The notes under the pieces are model-generated. The model did not search any database, was not told the DNA's origin, and saw only the letters and a program-made list of their open reading frames with translations. From assembly GCA_963920635.1 (NCBI GenBank), contig OY987298.1:144496257-144560256 (forward strand): a stretch of 64,000 bases of DNA. The letters are read 5' to 3'. Each line of letters begins with the position of its first letter. The first letter of the stretch is position 1. The position numbers and the translations under genes are program-made. The DNA comes from Pseudeuparius sepicola. Its lineage: Eukaryota; Arthropoda; Insecta; Coleoptera; Anthribidae. Positions 1-16,668 of the stretch are shown here, in pieces.

Positions 1-345
1 GTAGTACCCACGGCCGGCCTGCCCCTCAATCGTAGCACTATGAAGGGGCAGGCTGGAGTGGGGAGTCGTGGGGACCAGAGGAAGGAAAAGGATAGGCATA
101 TCTAATCGAGCGACGTTTGTCCTGAATTGAGTCGGGCACTTCGGGCGGATTTCATAAGTATCGTAGCCTCTTAATAATAGTTATTTTAATAAATAAAATA
201 GCTATGGCTAATGTTCTGTTTTTTTTTTTAATTTTCACAGTCAGCCATGGAATATTTTCATAATTACGCTCTATTTTATAATAAGACATACTTCATACTT
301 TCAAATATTTTATTTTTAGCTGGTAACAAAATGTAACAAAACAAA
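1..345. other. Unassigned sequence at left edge
   Basis: I see no gene here. The first 170 bases are less AT-rich than what follows and contain an imperfect inverted pair around a GGGGCAGGC motif near 18-55. By position the stretch could belong to an upstream PHAF1 intron, but no exon or splice pair is visible to prove it. Confidence 0.3.
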
Positions 346-722
346 ACAACTCATTTTAATAATAATTTCAAACGTCATGGAAACACTTTCATTTTGGTAT
401 AACCAGCTACTTGCGGCAGCATCTATGGTGCAAACTCAGGCAAATTTTGTTTCGGTGTTGTGAAAGTGCCAAGGTTTTCCGGATCGTTCAAAAGGGTTCA
501 AACTTTCGGCAGTGAAAATATTCGCGGGTTTTGTACGTTTCATGAGTTTTACTGTTATCTGTGTTGTTCTTGTTCGTGTTGTTAGTAGTTATTCATTGTG
601 GAAATGGGCGTGTTACTGACCTTATGACCCGGTTGCATTTTTTGCTGCATTGATGCCAACTTAGGATGGCGAAATTACCAATTGACAGTCCCAGTAAGGA
701 CTTCCTAAAATAATTTTACTAT
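346..722. repeat. Dispersed repeat, copy 1 (second copy at 57090-57475)
   Basis: About 380 bp matches 57090-57475 in the same orientation, sharing long blocks such as TTTCAAACGTCATGGAAACA and GACCCGGTTGCATTTTTTGC with small indels. Neither copy has an open reading frame or clear terminal repeats, so the class is unknown. Copy 1 runs straight into the inverted-repeat element that starts at 737. Confidence 0.75.
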
Positions 723-736
723 ACATGTCTTATGGT

Positions 737-1355
737 CAGTGTCTGAAGACCTGAGTAGGCCAAACAATAAAACCAAATTTATGACAATCAAGTCAGCCAT
801 GATAAAACTAACAATCAAGTCAGCCATGATAAAACTGACAATCAAGTAGGCAGTATAAGTTCAATATTTCTATTTGCCTGTCAGATTAGTCTTAAAATAT
901 TCAAATTTTTGTTAGTGAAGCTGTTACTAGTTACAGTTTTAAAAAATGTTTTTGAAAGAAGAATGCTGTTGTATTTTTAAGGGCTTTATCAAAAATGATA
1001 AAACTTTGAGAGTGCTTCATTTATATGTAAGCTGTATCAAAAGATTAAGATCGACAGGAAGTGTGATTAGCAAGAGAAAAATTGGGTTTAGAATTAGTAA
1101 GGACGAGAAAGAGCGAATTTTAAATTATTTCAGAAGAAATAACGAAAAATCGCAGAGAGATACAGCGAGAGATTTATTTAAACTGTAGCTAGTAACAGCT
1201 TCAGCAACAAAATTTTAGACTACCTAAGCTAACTGGTAAATAGAAATATTGAATTAACAGCCTACTTGATTGTCAGTTTTATTATCATGGTTGACTTGAT
1301 TTGTCATAAATTTGGTGTTATTGTTTGGCCTACTCGGATCGAACATCAGACACTG
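737..1355. mobile_element. Non-autonomous DNA element with ~200 bp terminal inverted repeats
   Basis: The left arm (737-~945) and right arm (~1180-1355) are near-perfect inverted copies. The ends read CAGTGTCTGA and TCAGACACTG, and both arms carry the tract AGTAGGCCAAACAATA. The left arm additionally contains a short tandem duplication of AACAATCAAGTCAGCCATGA. The 230 bp between the arms holds an open frame (946-1188) whose C-terminal half, with SKDEKERILNYFRRNNEKSQ, looks like a transposase helix-turn-helix. That resemblance is weak. No convincing target duplication was seen. Confidence 0.8.
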
Positions 1356-2348
1356 CCCTTGAGACTATGTATCTAGTTTAATGGAGCTTCTCTGATAAAT
1401 ATCTCAGAAACGGTTGGCGATAAATAGGTCATATTATATATCGTTGGAATCAGAATTAAAAAAAGGAATCCTATAATGGTTAAATGGAATTTTAAGTTGT
1501 AAAATAGAGAAAATCACTTTCATTTCTGCTACAACCAGAAGTTATTTCAAAGAACTAAATATTCAGGAATACTACTTGAAGGTTCTCTAATGGTTGTGTA
1601 GGTATATTTTTTTTTTATTCTGCAAAAATTGTTTTTTTGCGATAACTTTTTTTACTGACCCCCATATTTTTTCCGCTTGGATGCACCGTCCTGTACTATC
1701 TTTTCTCAAAAAACCGACCGACTTACGACGAGTCATTCGTTTGCCGTGTGTTTATCTTCCGGAAAAGTCCCCGGACCGAATAGGAGAGTTGACGGTTTTT
1801 CAAATTTAGTGCCAGTGGATTCTTTTTATCTTCAACAATATCATAGTACATGTAATTTGCTATTTTACAGCTTTGTTAGAGGGAAAATCCACTTTCTGTT
1901 TTTCCCTATGTAAACGTACTCTGCGATCTCTTTTTCTTCCAACCTGGCTGTATCGGTTATGCCGTAAACCGCTGTGAAGCAAGTCACAGAACGATGCCCA
2001 GATTGGAATTTCCACTGTTGTCAGGCTGTATGTTTTCGAGCAGATTGAACTATGATACCTATTTCATTAGTTATAATTTTATATTTAGAATATCTAGTTA
2101 CTTTTGTGACATGAAACTAAAATGATGTAGGGCTGGTAAAACTAAAATAAACATAAAGCATCTTTCTAATGTCATACCCCGATTAAACCTGACAACTGAG
2201 GAAATAAAGGCTTGACGTTCGACAGTCCACACCACTGTCCACTGTGGACGTGGACACAACAGTAACATAATATTTTAATTTTACTATTTCGACGACGAAG
2301 AATACTGAGAATAAAGATGTAAGATTAGCAAGTGTAAATGTAATAATT

Positions 2349-2862
2349 ACAAGAAAAGGTGATAATGGGCAAAAACAGTTAACAAAAAGAAAAAACTAGT
2401 AACCACATACACGTGTTTCACGCTATTTGGCAATCATCAGTACGGTGTAACATAACCAAATCAAAAGATAGGCACGACTTGGGAAGCAACAAATGAAGTC
2501 CAGGCAGGAGCCAACAGCCCATTTGCAGCTTCAGTCAGCACATCCCCTATTTTGCTAATCTTACATCTTTATTGTCATTGTATCTTGGGTTATGAAGATT
2601 TCCACGCAGGTCGCTTTAGCAGCCTCCGTGGCGATGTTAGTACAAGCCCCAAAATAGGGGATGTGCTGCTTGAAGCTGCAAATGTGCTGTTGGCTCCTGC
2701 CTGGACTTCAGTTGTTGCTTCCCAAATCGTGCCTATCTTTTGATTTGGTTATGTTACACCGTACTGATGATTGCCAAATAGCATGAAACACGTGTATGCG
2801 GTTACTAGTTTTTTCTTTTTGTTAACTTTGAGTGTTTGCCCATTATCACCTTTTCTTGTAAT
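2349..2862. repeat. Inverted repeat (~210 bp arms)
   Basis: Positions 2349-2550 and 2650-2862 are inverted copies with a few mismatches; for example TTACAAGAAAAGGTGATAAT pairs with its complement near 2843-2862. A second, smaller inverted pair (AAAGATGTAAGATTAGC at 2314-2330 and its complement at 2554-2570) overlaps the left side, suggesting a nested insertion or rearranged foldback element. No coding content was recognised. Confidence 0.75.
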
Positions 2863-2908
2863 ACTGAGAATTATCGAAAGGAGTTGTATTTGTGTGTGTT
2901 TCTTCACA

Positions 2909-2974
2909 ATGACGAAAAAGTGCTTTGTTAGCTATTGCACAAATACATCAGAATCTCTTACTAACACAACATAG
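2909..2974 (+). pseudogene. Possible start of a THAP-type zinc-finger (transposon relic)
   Basis: A short open frame begins MTKKCFVSYCTNTSES. The CxxxxC spacing directly after the initiator resembles the first two zinc ligands of THAP domains, which often start M-x-K-C-x4-C. The frame stops after 21 codons, so at most the first finger strand is present. It lies just right of the 2349-2862 palindrome. Chance resemblance is possible. Confidence 0.3.
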
Positions 2975-3032
2975 ATATACTGCAAGAATACCTATAATAC
3001 TGATAAACTTGTACCTGTAAACAATAAATATA

Positions 3033-3684
3033 TACCTAAGCTGTAAACCCCATAAATTAATTACATTAAGATAATTTAATCTGGGATTTCCTACCTACCT
3101 TTCCCCACAGTAAATAGAAAAATTAATCCCTTATACTCCTCCTTCCTCTTCTTTATTATTGTTTAGACTAGAAGATAATAATAAATAATATGTTTCTATG
3201 ACAAAAGCTATCATCAAAAACAAAACTGCCCAAAGTTTGGATTTTCTGGTTACGTTGTCAGCTGAAGGATATTTCTATAGATGGCTGGAGCATTTATGAG
3301 CAGAAGCATTTTGAGCATTTATGAGCAGAACATATTTAAATGTGTCTTGCTATTTTTGGCCACTGTCCGGCAGTTTTGGAGCATTTATGATCATTTATGT
3401 AAATGTCGTCAGTTAGAGAATTAATGAGAATTTCTGGTCACTTGGGAGCATTTATGGTCATTTATAAAAAAATCCCTCCATTTCTAACTTATAAAACTAC
3501 AAAACCGTTTCTAATTCTAACTATTGATTAAGGTATTTATTCAATGTTCTAACCTAGAATATTGCGAACTGAGTACCTTCTTTGCAAAATGGTCAAACAA
3601 AATTCAATAGTCTGGAATTTTTTCCAGAAAAGAAGTGACCAAAAATTAAAATAAAATATGTATGCTATTTGTGAATTTTGTAAA
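3033..3684. repeat. Duplicated segment, copy 1 (second copy at 8511-9166)
   Basis: About 650 bp is shared in the same orientation with 8511-9166, beginning TACCTAAGCTGTAAACCCC. The match includes sequence left of the hAT-like element boundary at 3276, so what was copied was larger than that element or was a segmental duplication. Copy 2 has expanded the unit GAGCATTTATGGTCATTTAT several times and lacks part of the zinc-finger start region. Confidence 0.85.
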
Positions 3685-4253
3685 GCTGAATATTTTGCCC
3701 ATGCAGGAAGAATGAGAAAACATTTTATTCAATGTTCAAAGGCTCCAGTACAGATAAAGAAGTTATTTAGATTTAGTAGTAACAAAAATGTAAAAAGTAT
3801 TTCTGATGTATATGTAAGTATTGAATATTGAATATAGCTCTCGTTATTAATTAATTTAGGTAATTTTATTGCAATGATTATAATTACTGTGTTGAATTTC
3901 AGATCAAAACTTATTTTAATAATTTTAATTAACAATACTGGAATATTTTATTGATTGCTAACCTAACTAACCTACATCCTACATGTACCTACGCGTTGGG
4001 TCTTCTAAATTTGTCTTCAGTCTGTAACTAGAAACATTTTTTAAATTTTACATATTTCAATTTTTTTTTTTTTACTTATACTTTTTTAATCAAAAGTCAT
4101 ACATATGGGGTCTTGTTTTAAAGGTCTTTTCTCTTTTCATAAGCAATCGAATGCACCGTTTTAAAAAATGTCCATAAATGTTCGAGGCCTCGGCGGATAT
4201 TTTTAAAAGTGTCCTGCTCAATATCATAAATGCTCGGACATTTGCCATCTATA
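3276..4253 (+). mobile_element. hAT-like element with BED-finger relic
   Basis: The termini TATAGATGGC and GCCATCTATA are perfect inverted repeats, flanked by an exact 8 bp target duplication GATATTTC (3268-3275 and 4254-4261). Interior sequence near both ends is rich in a CATTTATG motif. An 8 bp duplication plus the BED finger inside points to the hAT superfamily. The element is under 1 kb and contains only the N-terminal transposase piece. Confidence 0.85.
3589..3831 (+). pseudogene. BED zinc-finger N-terminus of a hAT transposase, one in-frame stop
   Basis: The reading frame from ATG 3589 gives an 80-residue product with one TAA at codon 22 (3652-3654). Before the stop is a VWNFFQKRSD segment typical of the first aromatic part of BED domains. 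After it comes CEFCKAEYFAHAGRMRKHFI followed by QC, giving C-x2-C and H-x3-C zinc ligands. BED fingers of this form bind transposon ends in hAT transposases. The catalytic part is missing. Known: the family layout. Inferred: that the stop is an inactivating mutation. Confidence 0.75.
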
Positions 4254-4770
4254 GATATTTCATAATGTCCAATTATTTTTATTTCTTCTTATTCAGAGCT
4301 AGCGTTCGGCAATTTTCCTGAACTATTGTGACGTAGAGACCCCCGTCGGCAAACCGAATGAAGATTTAAAAAATCTTCATTTTATTTTCAAAAAATTATT
4401 AATTAATGCAACACTTTGGAGGAAAGTTATATGTGCCAGTAGTGTAATTTGGTGATACCTCGTCCGCCGATTAGCATTTTATCTCGAAATTCGATTAGAG
4501 GAAACCAGAGCTGGGCAGTAATGATTACATATCGTAATCATTACAGTAATTAATTACTTTTTTTCGAAAAGGAATTGTAATTGAATTACATTATTCAAAA
4601 ATGTAATGGTAATGGGTAATTTAGTATTGCAACCCGAAGTAATTGGTGCATTACTTTTTAAAAGGAATCATGACAACAATTTCTTTACTTCATTCCTAAT
4701 TACAGTAATCATTACAAAAAGGAATTACATTACTTTTAAAGTAATCATTAGTTACTGTACTGATTCCTTT

Positions 4771-4980
4771 ATGGTTCCTAAAATTCCTGTTGCGCACGCA
4801 TCATCAACAGCTGATCGAATACAGATTACAGATTCGTATCATTACAGATTCGTATCTTCAGCTCCCGTAGAGAGGCTATTCTCTTATGCCACCTACATTA
4901 ATAGCCCCCGGAGGAACTCCCTTAGTGAAAATCTTTTCGAAAAACTTGTTTACTTAAAAAGTAATGTTCATGGGGATTAA
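4771..4980 (+). pseudogene. hAT transposase C-terminal dimerisation domain relic
   Basis: The frame ending at 4980 contains SSAPVERLFSYA followed by NSLSENLFEKLVYLKSN. This is the conserved C-terminal block of hAT transposases (the S-x2-P-x-E-R-x-F-S signature and the final L-x-L-K-x-N). The rest of the transposase is absent; upstream codons are element-end repeats, not protein. It sits inside the 4506-6880 element in the expected orientation. Confidence 0.85.
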
Positions 4981-5025
4981 AAAATACTTTTTTAGTCACT
5001 TTGTATAATAACTGAACTACTATAG

Positions 5026-5219
5026 TGCGTTCAAATCCCAGGTGAACTAAATGTAAACACAATCACGCGCTGTTCACGTGATTGACAGAAAGTGCCATGT
5101 CAAGAATACTTGCTTAAAATTTGTCACGTCACAACCAAGTAAGAACCGTGCTTTTCGTCTGTAAACGATTATCACGCTTCTGTCGGTTTTTACTTTAGTT
5201 CGCATTGGATTTGAACGCA
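5026..5219. mobile_element. Short inverted-repeat element nested in the hAT
   Basis: TGCGTTCAAATCC at 5026 is inverted at 5207-5219, and the repeat extends about 30 bp with mismatches (GTGAACTAAATGTAAA against TTTACTTTAGTTCGC). It is 194 bp long with no coding content. I could not read a convincing target duplication, so its superfamily is unknown. Confidence 0.65.
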
Positions 5220-5378
5220 TTTTACTTGGTATTAGTATCACTATTAGAAATATTTGTTTACTTTTTTACTAAGATTAGAGAGATTTTAAGTTGTTTTTTT
5301 GATAAGAATTATTATTTTGTTATTAGCTGTGTTTTTGTTTTGCACATTTAAATAAATATTTAAAAACTCATATTGTGT

Positions 5379-5728
5379 TTAAGAGGGGGTTGCCGATGGC
5401 GAAAGTGACATTAGATTTCGTATTTTTTAAGTTGTATAGCATAAAATCTAATAACAATTTACCTGGCAAAAATTTAGTACAAACATCTCTGTCTTCATTT
5501 TAATCATAAGATTTTACAAGCAGTGTTTAGTTTTATAGGTTATTATGAAAACCTTGGGAAAAATAATAATTCCAGTGCATATGCTTTTAAGATCTTATGA
5601 TTAAAATGAAGACAGAGATGTTTGTACTAAATTTTTGCCAGGTAAAATGTTATTAGATTTTATGCTATACAACTTAAAAAAATATACGAAATCTAACGTC
5701 ACTTTCGCTGTCGGCAACCCCCTCTTAA
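5379..5728. mobile_element. TTAA-flanked (piggyBac-like) MITE, intact copy
   Basis: The element starts TTAAGAGGGGGTTGCCG and ends CGGCAACCCCCTCTTAA, with TTAA on both sides. TTAA target choice is characteristic of piggyBac. The inverted arms are about 150 bp each, so the whole 350 bp is nearly a palindrome with a short centre. Two other copies occur at 10183 (interrupted) and 41217 (right end lost). It has no coding capacity. Confidence 0.88.
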
Positions 5729-6040
5729 GTGTTTACCTATTTAAGTAGTTGTTTTATTTACCAATAATATAAAATGTAATTAGGAAAGTAATTAGAAATT
5801 CCTTTTTCTGCAAACAAAAGTAATGTGTAATCTAATTAAATTTTTGTAAAAAGGAATTATTCCTTTTGTAATTTCATTACATTTTTCTCAAATGTAATGG
5901 GTGATGTAATAAGAAAAGAAAAGAAGACGTTTATTTCCAACAGGATTACACCCAATTATAGGAAATACAAAAGAAAAAGAAATCAAACAATGTGCACTAT
6001 ACATGCATACCAAAATATTATACATCAAAATAAATATACT

Positions 6041-6805
6041 CTAAAAAGTGATGCTGTTCAAAATAGCCTCCAGAGATTCGTGATGTATATCCCTATCTTT
6101 ACACAAGCTATCAAACTCCCTACATAAAACATACACAGGACACATATACATTACATTTGTATTGATTGAGGGATTGTAAAACACTGGTGTATGACGGGAC
6201 TCACAACGCGGTACCATAAAATTAATGCTTTGCAACAGAAATGGGCAATCGATATTGTTATGTAAGATATTATATAGAAATTTTACAGCGATTAATCTCC
6301 GTCTCTCATGCAGTGAGGTCTCTCGACAACGTGACAACAATAGATCGTGATCATAACCTCTGGGTGCATACACTAGGTCTTCTTTATACACAAGATATTT
6401 AAGGAATCTTCGCTGTACTGATTCAATACTATTTATGTGGCAGTTGTATATGGGTGACCAGATTAAAGTGCAGGATTCCAGTCTTGAACGGACGAAAGTG
6501 TAATATAAGAGCTTTAGTGTCTGTGGATTTTCAAATAATCTGCTATTCCTTATAACAAATCCCAGTGTCCTTGCAGCTGAAGAAACCAGGTATTGAATGT
6601 GAGGTACAAATGTAAATTTTTGGTCAAAGTAAACACCTAAATCTTTGATAATATCCAATCGATCTAAAGCAGTTACTCCAATTTTGTAACTGTAAGTTAT
6701 CGGATGTTTTACTCTTGTAAAGCTGATTACACTACACTTTCCCTCGTTAAGGGACAGCCTGTTATTGTTACACCAGTTAACGACCACGTCTATATCCCCC
6801 TGCAA
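6041..6805 (-). pseudogene. 5'-truncated non-LTR retrotransposon, reverse transcriptase C-terminal part
   Basis: An uninterrupted 254-codon frame begins after the catalytic YxDD box would have occurred and continues with WCNNNRLSLNEGKC, then LGVYFDQKFTFVPHI, then ESVQRRFLKYL. These are the usual landmarks of the RT thumb and C-terminal region of Jockey/CR1-type LINEs. The insertion runs from about 5912 to 6836 and splits the surrounding hAT element. The open frame without stops suggests a fairly recent insertion. The 5' truncation is typical of LINE integration. The exact clade cannot be settled by eye. Confidence 0.85.
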
Positions 6806-6858
6806 AGAAACACAATCATCGTGGGTTCTAATATTTTGTAATGTAATGATGACTTTAA

Positions 6859-12309
<5,451 letters not shown>

Positions 12310-15293
12310 CGCAGGCTGTCGGCCGCGTGCCTCGTGCTGGCGGGCCGGTGTTGGGGGCCGCGGCCGTCGCACCGCCGGCGCCCCGCCACCGCCTGCTGAG
12401 CCCCGGGGGGGGGGGAAAGGGGGGGGGCGAAGTGCGTACGAGTGCAAGTGGCGGGTGTACGAGAGACGATGGGAGTGTGAGGAGGGGTAGATGGATAACC
12501 CGGGTCGTTTCTGACGTTTTTGGCCAGTTTCAGCTTTTCGGCTGTACCAGAAGAGTTGTGGGTTTTAAGTAGCGAGCCAAAAAGAGCATCCTCCCCGATG
12601 GATTTCGGTGATATATTTTAATTTTAAAAACATGACACACTTTGAGTCCGGGGCAATACGAATTAGTGAAAAATTGCAAAATCCAGGAGGAGTGAATGAA
12701 AATTCAGAACACTATAATTTAAAAAAAGTTCTGTGCTAGTATGATCTGAATGATGGTTTATAAGATTTAATACTCTAAATCATAACATAATATTATAATT
12801 TTCTCCAATTGGGTAGAGTTGTAAAAAATTTAAAAAAATTAAAAGAACATTAAAAAAAAATAAGACTCTTTGTATGTAGTGATTCAACATTTTGACCCAT
12901 GAAATGGCTTTTTTCGATCTGTAGCGAGTAACACGCATAATTTAAAACTTTTGGTCAATACAAATTTTAATCTAAGTAAGTACTCACATTTTGAGACAAA
13001 AATTATTTAAAAATATTTATCAAAATGGCCCTCATTTGGCTTTTTGCGCAAATGCTAATAACGGCGATTGTGATAAATATTTTTAAATAGTTTTTGTCTC
13101 AAAATGTGAGTAATTACTTAGATTAAAATTTGTATTGACCAAAAGTTTAAAATTATGCGTGTTGCTCGCTACAGATCGAAAAAAGCCATTTTATGGGTCA
13201 AAATGTTGAATCACCACGCACGTGCTGTACATTGAGTCTTAAAATGAAAATATGCAAAAAAAATCAATAACTAATAACCTCTACATTTCAGATTTAAAAA
13301 AAAACCTTTAGAATTATTACAGAAATACAGAAGTGTGAAGGTGAAATGTGAGACACACTGTATATACCTTATGGAGAGTGCTCTTTTAAAAAAGATCTAC
13401 TAACTAAATTTGTTCCGGAAAAATATTATTCCATCTACTTATTATTATTATTATTACATCAAATGTAATCAAATAATGTCTTAAAAAGTCCATTAATGGC
13501 AGACTGGCGGGAAGGCCCTATTAAAAACATTTCCATTGTCTCTTGTACATCATGTAATAAACAAAAACTGGGGCTGCAGATATGAACGTTGCCCCCGTAA
13601 GACGTAATATCCTTTAAATAGAAAACAGTAATAAAAATTAACAAAAAGTATAAAAGTCATCAAAAAAATACGCTTATTCAGGTTTTAGGTTAACTTACCT
13701 TTTAGTTTGAATGTAAGAGATACCCGCGTCGCTCGCTCTGCACAATAAAAGTGACCTGAAGCACCTATTCCGTTCGAAATAAAATAAGATTTCGTATATG
13801 CTCATTAAGAAAACCCAAACAAAAGTATGATTCTCAAATTTGACGGTCGCTGTGATTAATTCTAATGAGTGCATATGAAATTGGCGACAAAGTAGTGCTT
13901 TGCATTTTAATTTTTATAATTTATCTTCGATTTTTGTTATTTCCCCCCACATGGCTGTGCAATATGTCGTTTGTTTTTATTTTGTGTATCCCATTTTGAG
14001 GTTGAAAAGGTCACTCTTGGATTATAGAGGAAATTTAGGAGAATTTAATGCGGGGCTAGGCGACACGGGTGGGGCCAGTTGGAACATGCGTTCAGTTCTC
14101 GATGTTTTTTTATTGTGACATTTAGGTTTCAAAATATCATTGCAATGTTTGGAGGTTATAAAAGTTTGGACACCAAAAGAATGACAATTTCCCTGGTTAA
14201 TTCAGTACAGTACGAGATAATAAAGGGAGAGGATTAACCGCCAGAGTTGGCAGTTCATTCATATTCATGCTGAAGGAAATTCACTGTTGACCAAGCATCA
14301 TAACCTTTCTGTTGACTCAACAATTTATGTCGACTTTGATGGCGGTTATTCCTCTTCTCTTATTTTTTTTACTGTGATTCTGACAAAAATAGATAGACAA
14401 CTTTTTTTCAAAATCTGTCTCTTTTTCCTACTGTATTTGGGTGTAAACTTTTTATAACCACAAATATTGCCTTTTTTTCAGTTCTAAGTTGCAATATTTT
14501 CAAATTTGTGCCTTGCAAAAGGGGCAGTCATATTTACATTATTATGTTAAACAAGGAGTGATACCTATACCTATAAGTATGTGGATTGTGTTAGTATTTA
14601 ATTTGAGGGTGAAATCAGATGGATGGACTTTAAATTTTAAATGTATAACGAATAATTTAATTTATGCCGGTATTTAATATTTAAATTATGAATTTAAAAA
14701 ATTAGTCAAGTACTTCACTTTAGTATACTTAAGGAGTAAACTGTTCGTTTGTCTGATTTTTATGTATATGCTAATTTATTTTGATTCTTGTTTTGAGAAA
14801 ATAACGTATGGTGTTTTTTACGTAGTTAATATCCTTGGAAAGAAATGTGTCTCATAATTCATATTTGTATATAGTCGTTACCTACATAACATTAGTCGTA
14901 CATTAAATCTTAACTTCAAATTTACCTACATGTTATTTTGTATACACATCCATAAAAAGAAAGGTTTTATAATAGTTCGTTGTTTTGTAATTTTAACGTC
15001 TTTAGTTCTAAAAGTTGCTAAAAACAAAAATTTTAATATCAGAAAACTCTGAATACCTCCCGTTTGTATAATTTGGTGATATTTGTGTCAGATCTCATTC
15101 TCATTAAGTTGTAAATAGTAAAATAATATTCACCACGTTCGGTTCATACATTTCAGTTAATAAAACTTTCTAAAAACGTAACAGCGACTTTATTTGAAAC
15201 CTTAAAAATAGTTTATACATATAACAAAATATACATCTTTTTATCTTACAAAATATTAAAATATATAATCTCTTTGATATAAAATAATTGCAC
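12310..15293. other. PHAF1 3' flank and intergenic region
   Basis: The first ~190 bases after the PHAF1 stop are strongly GC-rich, with long G runs at 12402-12427; they are probably 3' UTR. The remainder is AT-rich. Apart from the palindrome at 12879-13214 and weak inverted pairs near 14216/14336 and 13793/13862, I see no structured feature and no exon. The right end should hold the dysbindin 3' UTR; a TTTATT at 15188 would be its poly(A) signal on the minus strand. Confidence 0.5.
12879..13214. mobile_element. Near-perfect 336 bp palindrome (foldback MITE)
   Basis: Arms of about 140 bp run from GTGATTCAACATTTTGACCC (12879) to the complement ending at 13214, separated by about 45 bp around 13021-13065. 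Mismatches are few. There is no coding content and no clear target duplication. If transcribed it would form a long hairpin. Confidence 0.8.
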
Positions 15294-16124
15294 TTATTCT
15301 TTGAAGAAGTTATCCAGCTCATTTTGGTCATAATCTAATTGGATCTCTTCTAATAATGCTCCACTTTGCCTTTGTGTAAATTCAACTTCTAAAAATTGGA
15401 AACAAATCGCCAGAAAATCAAGAATATCTTAAAAAAAAAGAACTTACTTGGTATTGTTCCCAAATTTTTATAAACTTCAATATCACTTTTAAAAGCTTCT
15501 TGAAACACTTTCTGCCTCTCTTCCAAAGTTTTCTTTAAATTATCTTCTTGTTCCTTCAGTTTTTGGTGGTAACTTTCTTCTTTCGTTGCCCTTAATACTT
15601 CGAAGGCCTCTAAAATAAAAATTCTATTATCGCTACAAATAAAAACGTTCCCTTATATAACAACCTTGTTTTCTAATTTGATATTGTTTTAAATGAAATA
15701 CATGTCGATTCTGCATTTGCTTGAATTCTATTTCTTCGATCGTATCTTCTAGGTCAATTAGATCATTTTCAATCTTCTCACAAGTCTCGTATAAACTCTG
15801 TACCTGATTTAAGCACCTGGTGATGTTTGTACAAAACTTAGAGTTTGATACGATATCCTTAATAGTGTCCATATTTTTCTTATCGGTCTCGATTTTCCTG
15901 TGGATGCTTTCTATTTGGTCCGCTACCATTGTAGCGAGCGTAGCGTTACTTTCATTATTGTCATGGATGGCTTCCCATTGCTGTTCGTAATGGTGTAAAA
16001 TTGGGGCCCCTGCATCGTAGTTTACGGTTTGTTTTTCGTTTGGTTTCGGAGATTTTTCTTCGGAAGAAAACAGATTCACATTCTTCTTGACGTTCAGTAT
16101 TTTTTCTTTAATTCCTGAGAACAT
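15294..16124 (-). CDS. DTNBP1: Dysbindin (DTNBP1), BLOC-1 subunit
   Basis: Three exons on the minus strand: 16124-15665, 15609-15448 and 15388-15294, joined in frame to 238 aa. The product starts MFSGIKEKILNVKK, like the family's M-[LF]-x3-[KR]-E-[KR]-L-L-x-V. It then has a long charged coiled coil (roughly residues 45-190), with YEQQWEAIHD matching the vertebrate YEDTWAALH region and ERQKVFQEAFKSDIEVY matching ERQKFFEEAFQQDMEQY. It ends in an acidic tail. Dysbindin is part of BLOC-1, which sorts cargo to lysosome-related organelles and at synapses. It is shorter than the human protein (351 aa), mostly at the C-terminus. The first donor is GTTGTT, weaker than usual. An in-frame ATG at 16256 exists, but homologues begin at the chosen one. 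It is divergent from NOL6. Confidence 0.9.
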
Positions 16125-16668
16125 TTTATTTTGTTTGTAATGAACGTATATTATATAAAACCATGTTTTGGTTTTTCGGAAAACACAAGTTTGAGAGATG
16201 TTGACTGTTGACGCGTCGAAAAAACAGCTTCTGTCATCTGTGGTTGACGTTGACATTTATTTTTGTTTAAACTGAAATGTCAATAAAAATTATAGCTTCT
16301 TGCATCTAACTTCAGTATGGCACACAAATATGCCATGGAATCCTTCAAGCCAATCACAATGTGCAGAAATTTTTAAACGATCCAATCACACTGCTTTGAT
16401 GGATTGCATCACATATTTGTGACGTCTTTAAAAACTCGCCTTATTCTTCTTCTAGTTTTGAAAAGTGGGGATCAATTCTTTAGCTACACGCTACACATAT
16501 TCGATCTCTGTGGCTACACTGGAATAGCTTCATGATGCTCAAAATTTGTTTCCACATACACGTGCCTGTTAGCGTCGATGGAGGAAGGTATTCAATCAAC
16601 GCTGTTAGCCGTTGCCTAACCTATAAAAAAAGAAGGTGCACGTTTTCAATAAATAAACAAATTGAAAA
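16125..16668. promoter_or_regulatory. Shared 5' region of dysbindin and NOL6
   Basis: The two start codons are 544 bp apart and face away from each other, so this interval must hold both promoters and 5' UTRs. I see no TATA box at a sensible position on either side. The region is AT-rich, with a modest CpG content around 16190-16240 and 16560-16610. A shared promoter is an inference from spacing only. Confidence 0.5.

Noticed and set aside
946..1188. 80-residue open frame as a host gene
   Set aside because: It lies between the arms of an inverted-repeat element and its ends overlap the arms; at best it is a transposase fragment.
1594..1913. Two overlapping plus-strand frames with Cys and Phe-rich products
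   Set aside because: Neither shows family resemblance, and the codon pattern changes abruptly with poly-T tracts.
16125..16256. In-frame upstream ATG that would add 44 residues to dysbindin
   Set aside because: The added residues look like translated 5' UTR, and homologues start at the position equivalent to 16124.
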